NCBI GenBank assembly: GCA_018991295.1
Contig: JAGKSZ010000276.1
Span: 1-6,650, forward strand
Origin: Porphyrobacter sp.
Lineage (GTDB): Bacteria; Pseudomonadota; Alphaproteobacteria; Sphingomonadales; Sphingomonadaceae
Length of the DNA stretch: 6,650 nucleotides
Direction of reading: 5' to 3'
Both the position numbers and the translations under genes were made by a program. Positions 1-4,715 of this stretch are shown piece by piece. The notes under the pieces are model-generated. The model was not told the DNA's origin, made no database searches, and saw only the letters and a list, made by a program, of their open reading frames with translations. Positions within the stretch are counted from its first letter, which is position 1, and every line of letters starts with the position of its first letter.

Positions 1-453
1 GCTGTTCTGCCGGGCCTTGCAGCCTGTTCGGGGGCAGCTGATGTGCCTTCAAGCGATACGGCAACACCGGCAGCCACGGCGGGCCTTATGGTCAGCAATG
101 CCCGCGTGGTGCTGGCCCCTGTTTCCGGCAATCCGGCGGCCGTCTATTTCGATCTTTCCTACACGGGTCCTGCGGGCATAACGCTCGAGGCGGTCGATGT
201 GGAGGGCGCCGGGATGACGATGATCCACGATTATGCCGAAAATGCAGGCAAGCTGCAGATGGTGATGGCCGATAACGTGCCGCTTGCTGCCGGCACCCCG
301 GTGGCCTTCGCGCCCGGAGGCCTGCACGTCATGGCGATGGATCCTACCGATGCGCTCATGGCAGGCGGCACTGCCAAGGTCACGCTGACGCTGTCCAACG
401 GCACCGCCGCCACGATCACCGCGCCCGTGCGCGCCGCCGGGGACGAACGCTGA
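1..453 (+). CDS. PCuAC-type periplasmic copper chaperone lipoprotein (5' partial)
   Basis: The reading frame is open from the first base and ends at TGA 451-453, so the true start lies outside the window; 150 residues are visible. They begin AVLPGLAACSG: L6-A7-A8-C9 is a good lipobox, so the mature protein is probably a lipoprotein anchored at Cys9 after signal peptidase II cleavage. The domain carries the PCuAC (DUF461) copper motif H-x10-M-x21-H-x-M exactly, with H76, M87, H109 and M111 (the last two in GGLHVMAMD). Family members bind Cu(I) outside the cytoplasm and help deliver it to the CuA site of cytochrome c oxidase. Metal binding is inferred from the motif and the oxidase link from the family. 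A GTG at 43 could be taken as the start, but it would remove the lipobox. Downstream, the HEXXH gene lies on the same strand with little or no gap. Confidence 0.88.
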   Translation, partial: AVLPGLAACSGAADVPSSDTATPAATAGLMVSNARVVLAPVSGNPAAVYFDLSYTGPAGITLEAVDVEGAGMTMIHDYAENAGKLQMVMADNVPLAAGTPVAFAPGGLHVMAMDPTDALMAGGTAKVTLTLSNGTAATITAPVRAAGDER

Positions 454-521
454 AGGCCCTTCCTGCCGAGCTGCAGGCGGCAGGCGATGCCCGCCCCTGC
501 CCGGTCGGCGGGGTCCGCCCG

Positions 522-968
522 TTGACCAGAGGCGAGGTTGCCCTTGCCCGTTCGGTATTCGGTGAGGCGATCGATTATGCGCGCGTGACGGTGCGCCGCC
601 GCAAGTTCTTCCCGCTGCAACCGGTGGGCGTGACGATGGCGCCGATGGGCCACCTCCATTTCCACCCCGCTGCCCCGCATTACTGTGACGATTTCGCCGC
701 GGCTGCGCTCAAGGTTCAGGCGCATTTCATTCACGAAATGGTCCACGTCTGGCAGATGCAGACGCTCGGGCGCTGGCACCTTGTGCTGCGCCGCCATCCG
801 TGGTGCCGCTATGACTATGCCCTGAAACCGGGCTGGAAGCTGGCGCGGTACGGCATCGAACAGCAGGCCGAAATCGTGCGCCACGCGTTCCTGCTGCGCG
901 AAGGCGCGGCGGTTCCCGGCGCGCCCTCGCTTGCAGCTTACGAGGCGATCCTGCCGTTCGGCACTTAA
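522..968 (+). CDS. Small HEXXH protein, resembles sphingomonad 'vgr related protein'
   Basis: From TTG 522 the product has 148 residues. It holds HEMVHVWQ at 71-78, an HEXXH zinc-metallopeptidase signature, followed by EQQAE at 113-117, which could supply a third glutamate ligand as in gluzincins and DUF4157-like domains. Other marked segments are GHLHFHP (43-49) and CRYDYALKPGW (95-105). There is no signal peptide or membrane segment. I recognise the pattern from sphingomonad proteins called 'vgr related protein', whose function is unknown to me; peptidase activity is inference. The start is uncertain. The frame is open and coding-like back through 450, but TTG 522 is its only ATG, GTG or TTG for a long way. 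A CTG at 450 would overlap the previous stop as CTGA and give 172 residues. The stop TAA (966-968) overlaps the stop of the convergent grpE. Confidence 0.72.
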   Translation: MTRGEVALARSVFGEAIDYARVTVRRRKFFPLQPVGVTMAPMGHLHFHPAAPHYCDDFAAAALKVQAHFIHEMVHVWQMQTLGRWHLVLRRHPWCRYDYALKPGWKLARYGIEQQAEIVRHAFLLREGAAVPGAPSLAAYEAILPFGT

Positions 969-1534
969 TCCGGCTGCTTTGCCACCGCCACCATCGCGGC
1001 GCGCAGCAGGCGATCCTTGATCATCCACCCGGCCTGCATTTCCGATACCACCGTGCCCGGTTCATGATCGGTGGTCGGCACTTCCAGCATGGCCTGATGC
1101 TGGTTGGGATCAAGCGGCAGGCCCACGGCCGCGATGCGGGTAATGCCATTGGCGGCAAATACCTTTTCCAGCTCGCGCTGGGTCGCCTCAAGACCGAAGA
1201 CGAGGCCTTTCATGCTGTCATCTTCACGCAAGGACTGCGGGATGGCATCAATCGCGCGCGACAGGTTGTCGGCAACGCTGAGGATATCGCGGGCAAAGCC
1301 GGTCGCGGCATAGGCGCGCGCTTCGTCCTTTTCGCGTTCCAGACGGCGGCGCACGTTCTGGGTTTCGGCCTGTGCGTAGAGCACTTCCTGCTTGGCCGCC
1401 TCCAGATCGCGGCGCAGCGCGGCGAGGGATTCCGCCATGCTGTCGGCATCATCGGCGTCGTCGCGGAAGTGTTCGGGCACGCCTTTCAATTCGTCTTCCA
1501 CCGCCTGATCCAGCGGCTTGTCGTTGTCGGTCAT
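965..1534 (-). CDS. grpE: GrpE, nucleotide exchange factor of the DnaK chaperone
   Basis: A 189-residue protein of normal length for the family. GrpE dimers release ADP from DnaK in the Hsp70 cycle in the cytoplasm. The N-terminus is acidic and disordered-looking (residues 1-35). A long heptad-rich helix follows (about 36-75, RRDLEAAKQEVLYAQAE), then the helical dimer region, and a C-terminal beta domain with the family signatures LDPNQHQAM (141-149) and GWMIKDRLLRAAMVAVAK (169-186). I chose ATG 1534 because GGAAAG lies 9 nt upstream (1549-1544). An in-frame TTG at 1555 would add MNGKPHH without a ribosome site of its own and would overlap the hrcA stop. The gene follows hrcA by 17 bp on the same strand, so the two are probably one heat-shock transcript. 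Its stop codon overlaps that of the convergent HEXXH gene. Confidence 0.97.
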   Translation of the reverse strand: MTDNDKPLDQAVEDELKGVPEHFRDDADDADSMAESLAALRRDLEAAKQEVLYAQAETQNVRRRLEREKDEARAYAATGFARDILSVADNLSRAIDAIPQSLREDDSMKGLVFGLEATQRELEKVFAANGITRIAAVGLPLDPNQHQAMLEVPTTDHEPGTVVSEMQAGWMIKDRLLRAAMVAVAKQPD

Positions 1535-1543
1535 GTGATGTGG

Positions 1544-1549
1544 CTTTCC
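1544..1549 (-). promoter_or_regulatory. Ribosome binding site deciding the grpE start
   Basis: GGAAAG read on the - strand, 9 nt before ATG 1534 and just after the hrcA stop. It favours ATG 1534 over the in-frame TTG at 1555. Confidence 0.6.
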
Positions 1550-1551
1550 AT

Positions 1552-2595
1552 TCAAGCGATGAGCTTGCCCAGCGAACGGGCGGTCAGATCTACCATGGGG
1601 ACAACGCGTGCATAATTCAACCGGGTGGGGCCGATCACGCCCAGCACGCCGACCACGCGCCCCTCACGGTCGCGGTAGGGCGAGGCGATCACCGATGAGC
1701 CCGAAAGCGCGAACAGGCGGTTCTCGCTGCCAATGAAAATGCGCGTCGCATCGGCTTCCCGCGCCGAATCGAGCAATTGCGCGACCGATTGCTTGTTTTC
1801 CAGATCTTCCAGCAGGCTGCGCACGCGTTCGATATCGCCCAAAGCCGCCTCATCCAGCAGGTTCGCCGCGCCGCGCACGATCAGCACGGGCCGCGCTGCG
1901 GCATCCTCGCTCCACACGGCAAGCCCGCGTTCAACCAGATCGCGTGAGGCATCATCGAGTTGCGATTGCCCGGCGTTGATTTCAGTGCGCATCAAGGCCG
2001 CCGCCTCCGCCAGAGTGCGTCCGGCAAGGCGTGCGGTGATGTAATTGGAGGCCCGGTCAAGCGCACCCGGGCTCAGCACGCCGCCAAGGTCCAGCACGCG
2101 GTTTTCCACCCCGCCATCCTCGCCCACCAGCACGGCGAGCGCCCGGCCCTGCCCCAGATCGACAAGGCTGAATTGCGCCAGCCGCTGTTCGCGATGGGGC
2201 ACCAGCACCATGCCCGCCGCGCCCGACAGGTCGGACAGGATCGCAGAGGCCTGCTTCAAGGCCGCCTCAACCGGCCCTGCCTCGGCCAGCCGGGCCTCGA
2301 TCGCGGCCTGCTCCTGCGCGGTGGGTTCGGCCACGCGCATCATCCCGTCAACGAAGATCCTGAGGCCCGCATCGGTCGGCATCCGCCCTGCACTGGTGTG
2401 CGGCGCGGCGAGCAGCCCTGCCATTTCCAGATCGGCCAGAACCGAGCGGATCGAGGCAGGCGACAGGTTCAAGGTGCCATCTGCCGCCAGCGTCTTGGAG
2501 CCGACCGGCTGCCCGCTCTCGATATATTCCTCCACCACGCGCCGGAAAATCTCGCGGGCGCGAGCAGTCAGTTCGGTGACGGGGAGCGAGGTCAT
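1552..2595 (-). CDS. hrcA: HrcA, heat-inducible transcription repressor
   Basis: A 347-residue protein of typical family length. HrcA represses chaperone genes by binding CIRCE operators and is released on heat shock when GroE is titrated. Visible parts: an N-terminal winged helix (about 1-85) starting TELTARAREIFRRVVEEY and containing LSPASIRSVLADLEMAG and HTSAGRMPTDAGLRIFVD; a central GAF-like/dimerisation region; and the C-terminal hallmark GVLGVIGPTRLNYARVVP, preceded by RIFIGSENRLFALS. ATG 2595 is chosen because homologues begin directly before the TELT-type helix. The frame stays open back to about 2739, but that extension translates palindromic repeat DNA (peptides such as FALSLSKG and LRQAQDER) and is not part of the protein. 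There is no clear Shine-Dalgarno before ATG 2595. I see no CIRCE upstream, so control of this promoter by HrcA itself is not evident here. Confidence 0.96.
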   Translation of the reverse strand: MTSLPVTELTARAREIFRRVVEEYIESGQPVGSKTLAADGTLNLSPASIRSVLADLEMAGLLAAPHTSAGRMPTDAGLRIFVDGMMRVAEPTAQEQAAIEARLAEAGPVEAALKQASAILSDLSGAAGMVLVPHREQRLAQFSLVDLGQGRALAVLVGEDGGVENRVLDLGGVLSPGALDRASNYITARLAGRTLAEAAALMRTEINAGQSQLDDASRDLVERGLAVWSEDAAARPVLIVRGAANLLDEAALGDIERVRSLLEDLENKQSVAQLLDSAREADATRIFIGSENRLFALSGSSVIASPYRDREGRVVGVLGVIGPTRLNYARVVPMVDLTARSLGKLIA

Positions 2596-2602
2596 GTTTG
2601 CC

Positions 2603-2631
2603 AAGCTAGGAAAACTTGCTCCCAAACTCAA
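2603..2631 (-). promoter_or_regulatory. Possible sigma-70-like promoter of hrcA-grpE
   Basis: On the - strand TTGAGT (2631-2626) and TAGCTT (2608-2603) are separated by exactly 17 bp. The -35 matches consensus at four of six positions and the -10 is weak. Transcription from it would start around 2596, next to ATG 2595, giving an almost leaderless message. That would fit the missing Shine-Dalgarno. This is a weak call from pattern alone. Confidence 0.25.
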
Positions 2632-2634
2632 ATT

Positions 2635-2661
2635 CCGTTCGTCCTGAGCTTGTCGAAGGAC
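2635..2661. repeat. Sphingomonad palindromic repeat, left copy
   Basis: A 27-bp unit made of a CCGTTC head, the stem GTCCT/AGGAC (2641-2645 with 2657-2661), and the 11-nt interior GAGCTTGTCGA. The next interior positions could form tandem G-A pairs and one more G-C pair. It is the inverse of the unit at 2701-2727, with 25 of 27 positions identical. The core is familiar to me as a dispersed intergenic repeat of Sphingomonadales; copy number could not be checked here. Confidence 0.85.
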
Positions 2662-2682
2662 CGCACTTTCTTCTAGCGCAGG

Positions 2683-2701
2683 TTCACGACAAGCAGAACG
2701 G
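2683..2701. repeat. Possible decayed third copy of the palindromic repeat
   Basis: This 19-bp stretch shares TTC, GACAAGC and GAACGG, in order, with the adjacent right copy, but it has a 2-bp insertion and lacks most of the right stem half. It may be a worn or partly deleted repeat in the loop between the two intact copies. The match is short and may be chance. Confidence 0.3.
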
Positions 2702-2727
2702 CCCTTCGACAAGCTCAGGGCGAACGG
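2701..2727. repeat. Sphingomonad palindromic repeat, right copy (inverted)
   Basis: A 27-bp unit in reverse orientation to the left copy, with stem GCCCT/AGGGC. The only two differences from the left copy sit at partnered stem positions: T-A in one copy is C-G in the other, so pairing is kept. With the left copy it forms an inverted pair around a 39-bp loop, able in principle to make one long hairpin or two small ones. It ends just upstream of the rph ribosome site and must be transcribed or promoter-proximal for one or both genes. Confidence 0.85.
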
Positions 2728-2730
2728 ATC

Positions 2731-2736
2731 AAAGGA
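2731..2736 (+). promoter_or_regulatory. Ribosome binding site of rph
   Basis: AAAGGA lies 9 nt before ATG 2746, in the short gap left between the right-hand repeat and the gene. It supports that start. Confidence 0.65.
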
Positions 2737-2745
2737 CAAGAGATC

Positions 2746-3459
2746 ATGCGCCCTTCAGGACGCGCGCCCGATGAAATGCGCGCCATTACCATCGAAACCG
2801 GTTTCACCCGTCATGCCGAAGGATCGGTGCTGATCGGCTTTGGCGATACCAAGGTGCTGTGCACCGCCAGCGTCGAAAAGGGCGTGCCGCCATGGCTGCG
2901 GGGCAAGGGCGAAGGCTGGGTGACGGGGGAGTATTCGATGCTCCCGCGTGCCACCCACACCCGGGGCGCGCGCGAGGCGGCCAAGGGCAAGCAATCGGGC
3001 CGCACGCAGGAAATCCAGCGGTTGATCGGGCGGTCTTTGCGCGCCGTGGTCGATCTGCAAAAGCTTGGTGAGCGGCAGATCACCCTGGATTGCGACGTGA
3101 TCCAGGCTGATGGCGGCACCCGCACCGCCGCGATTTCCGGCGCGTGGATTGCGCTGCGTCTGGCGATCAATGGCCTGATGGCATCGGGCGATATCAAGCA
3201 TGATCCGATCACGGCGCAGGTCGCCGGCATTTCCTGCGGCATCTACAAGGGCACCCCGGTGCTCGACCTCGATTATGACGAGGATTCGAACGCCGAGGCC
3301 GATGGCAACTTCGTGCTGCTTTCGGGCGGCAAGATCGCAGAGGTGCAGGCCACCGCCGAAGGCGCGACCTATGACGAGGAAGGCCTGCTGCGCCTGCTGC
3401 GCCTCGCCCGCATCGGCTGCGACCGCATTTTTGCCGCGCAATTGGACGCGGTGAAATGA
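2746..3459 (+). CDS. rph: RNase PH, tRNA 3'-end phosphorolytic exonuclease
   Basis: A 237-residue protein, the normal family length. RNase PH removes nucleotides from tRNA precursors with inorganic phosphate, releasing nucleoside diphosphates, and works as a ring of dimers in the cytoplasm. Evidence: the start MRPSGRAPDEMR; GDTKVLCTASVE (33-44); SGRTQEIQRLIGRSLRAVVD (84-103) with the RNA-contact Arg86; the phosphate-binding loop GGTRTA (123-128) with Arg126; and an acidic cluster LDLDYDEDSNAEAD (173-186) that holds the metal-site residues. All key positions appear intact, so an active enzyme is expected. ATG 2746 has a good ribosome site. The last codons overlap rdgB as ATGA, so the two are probably translated together. 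It is transcribed away from hrcA across a 150-bp gap that contains the repeat pair. Confidence 0.98.
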   Translation: MRPSGRAPDEMRAITIETGFTRHAEGSVLIGFGDTKVLCTASVEKGVPPWLRGKGEGWVTGEYSMLPRATHTRGAREAAKGKQSGRTQEIQRLIGRSLRAVVDLQKLGERQITLDCDVIQADGGTRTAAISGAWIALRLAINGLMASGDIKHDPITAQVAGISCGIYKGTPVLDLDYDEDSNAEADGNFVLLSGGKIAEVQATAEGATYDEEGLLRLLRLARIGCDRIFAAQLDAVK

Positions 3460-4085
3460 CCAGAAGGCTCGGTTCCGGCAGCCTTGTGATCGCCACGCAT
3501 AATGCGGGCAAGCTCAAGGAGATCGGCGCGCTGCTCGATCCTTATGGTGTCAAGTGCATCTCCGCCGGATCGCTCGGCCTGCCCGAGCCTGCCGAGACCG
3601 GCACGACCTTTGCCCAGAACGCCCTGATCAAGGCCCGCGCGGCGGCAGAGGCTTCGGGGCTGGCGGCGCTTGCCGACGACAGCGGCCTCAGCGTCGCCGC
3701 GCTGGATGGCCGACCCGGCGTCTACACCGCCGACTGGGCTGAACGGCAATGGTTCGAGGGCGCTCCGGGCCGTGATTGGTACATGGCGATGGGCAAGGTC
3801 GAAGGGATGCTGGCCGAAAAGGGCAAGGATGTGGACCGTTCGGCCGCCTTCCACTGCGTGCTCGCTCTGGCATGGCCGGATGGGGAATACGCCATCTACG
3901 AAGGCCGGTCTGATGGGAGCCTGACATGGCCGCCGCGCGGGGCCATGGGCTTTGGCTATGATCCGGTGTTCGTGCCTGCCGGCGCTGCGCAAACCTTCGC
4001 CGAAATCGCCCCGGAGCAGAAGCACGCCATCAGCCACCGCGCCGATGCCTTTGCCAAGCTGGTGGCCGAACAGTTCGGCGCCTGA
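3456..4085 (+). CDS. rdgB: RdgB/HAM1-type XTP/dITP pyrophosphatase
   Basis: A 209-residue protein. The family hydrolyses XTP, dITP and ITP to monophosphates plus pyrophosphate and so keeps deaminated purines out of DNA and RNA; it is a cytoplasmic dimer. Signatures in order: LVIATHNAGKLKEI (10-23), ETGTTFAQNALIKA (47-60), ALADDSGLSVAALDGRPGVY (71-90), GFGYDPVFVP (165-174), and APEQKHAISHRADAF (185-199). The insert RDWYMAMGKVEGML (106-119) is of the kind I associate with sphingomonad versions. The catalytic and nucleobase-binding residues look complete. The start ATG lies within the last codons of rph (ATGA overlap), so coupled translation is likely. The stop is 4 bp from the stop of the convergent CAP-domain gene, within a palindrome. 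Confidence 0.97.
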   Translation: MTRRLGSGSLVIATHNAGKLKEIGALLDPYGVKCISAGSLGLPEPAETGTTFAQNALIKARAAAEASGLAALADDSGLSVAALDGRPGVYTADWAERQWFEGAPGRDWYMAMGKVEGMLAEKGKDVDRSAAFHCVLALAWPDGEYAIYEGRSDGSLTWPPRGAMGFGYDPVFVPAGAAQTFAEIAPEQKHAISHRADAFAKLVAEQFGA

Positions 4086-4098
4086 GGCCTCAGCGCCG
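4076..4098. terminator. Candidate bidirectional hairpin at the rdgB/CAP gene junction
   Basis: CGGCGC (4076-4081) pairs with GCGCCG (4093-4098) around the perfect palindrome TGAGGCCTCA (4083-4092), with one bulged C at 4082. Both convergent stop codons lie inside it. It could end transcripts from both sides. No T-run follows on either strand, so it is not a classical intrinsic terminator. Confidence 0.45.
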
Positions 4099-4644
4099 CG
4101 ACAGGCGTTCGCGCGGGTCGAGCCGGTAACCCATCACGTTGCCGGCCGGCCAGTAACGGCACACCAGCACTTCGTTGCGGCGATTGACGGCAGTCGCGCA
4201 GCCGACCTCGCGGGTCTCGGGCCAGATGATCTGGGTGTAATGCCCGACATCGCTCCACCGCCCGGTTGTGGACACTTCGGGAAAGACGCCGGGGCGGAAG
4301 ATGCGCTTTTCGGCAAGAAACCCGTCGATCATCTGCCATGGCGTGTAGGTATCACGCACGCCCATCCACAGGTTTTCGCCCTGCCCCTGCCGCTGTTCAT
4401 GCGAGGCATGATGGAACGCGCCGCGTGCAGCCAGATGATCGGCCCAGCTTTGCGCATCGCGGCGCAGGGCATGGCTCCAGCGCAGCGGCTCAAGCCCAAG
4501 TTCGGCGCGCTCGGCATTGTGTTCGCCCAGCCATTCCTGTTCGGCGGGGAACAGCGGGCGCTGGTCATTGCTGCGTTCTTGCGGCAGGGCAGGCGCGGCT
4601 GCCATAAGCAGCGCGGCGCCGATCAGGCGGACGAACAAGGGCAT
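4090..4644 (-). CDS. Secreted CAP/SCP-domain protein (PR-1-like)
   Basis: A 184-residue protein. The N-terminus MPLFVRLIGAALLMAAAPAL is a signal peptide with probable cleavage near ALPQE, so it should be exported. The rest is one CAP (SCP/PR-1) domain: HNAERAELGLEPLRWSHAL (42-60), GENLWMG (89-95), GHYTQIIW (134-141), and CRYWPAGNVMG (162-172), with Cys149 and Cys162 likely bridged. The CAP cavity histidine and glutamate positions appear present. Bacterial members are poorly understood; roles proposed for the family include binding lipids or acting at the cell surface, and no substrate can be read here. I chose ATG 4644 because GGAG lies 10 nt upstream (4658-4655); ATG 4662 would add MRSSRS without a ribosome site. 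It lies antiparallel between rdgB and hemW, an odd position in an otherwise co-directional series. Confidence 0.92.
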   Translation of the reverse strand: MPLFVRLIGAALLMAAAPALPQERSNDQRPLFPAEQEWLGEHNAERAELGLEPLRWSHALRRDAQSWADHLAARGAFHHASHEQRQGQGENLWMGVRDTYTPWQMIDGFLAEKRIFRPGVFPEVSTTGRWSDVGHYTQIIWPETREVGCATAVNRRNEVLVCRYWPAGNVMGYRLDPRERLSRR

Positions 4645-4654
4645 GGAACGGGAG

Positions 4655-4658
4655 CTCC
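4655..4658 (-). promoter_or_regulatory. Ribosome binding site deciding the CAP gene start
   Basis: GGAG read on the - strand, 10 nt before ATG 4644. It sits between the two possible start codons (4662 and 4644), so it favours the downstream one. Confidence 0.45.
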
Positions 4659-4673
4659 GCATGATGTCGATGT

Positions 4674-4715
4674 ATGCTTCAACGGTTAAGCGGGGCTGAA
4701 AATTCCACCTGCTAA
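4674..4715 (+). other. Short ATG-started frame overlapping the hemW start
   Basis: ATG 4674 opens 13 codons (MLQRLSGAENSTC) ending at TAA 4713-4715, one frame away from hemW. Removing one base from GGGG (4692-4695) or AAAA (4699-4702) would join this ATG to hemW without an intervening stop. It may be a leader frame, the remnant of the real start, or a sign of a sequence error. No ribosome site is seen close to it. Confidence 0.3.

Noticed and set aside
231..1028. Long - strand open frame of 265 codons opposite the PCuAC and HEXXH genes
   Set aside because: It spans two recognised genes, has no family motif, and is rich in Arg/Ala/His as expected from the complement of GC-rich coding DNA.
1960..2676. 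Long + strand open frames opposite hrcA (238 and 200 codons)
   Set aside because: They lie fully or mostly antisense to a confidently recognised HrcA, run into the repeat DNA, and have no recognisable domain.
2635..2727. Insertion sequence or CRISPR interpretation of the repeats
   Set aside because: There are only two intact units, inverted and with no transposase or regular spacers, which fits a small REP-like palindrome pair.
2596..2745. CIRCE operator (HrcA binding site) in the hrcA-rph gap
   Set aside because: No TTAGCACTC or GAGTGCTAA half-site, or near match, is present on either strand.
2755..3441. - strand open frame of 228 codons opposite rph
   Set aside because: It mirrors the rph reading frame, a common effect of GC-rich third positions, and shows no motif.
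2746..4085. rph-rdgB as part of a novel system
   Set aside because: Both are complete, typical housekeeping genes in a frequent alphaproteobacterial arrangement.
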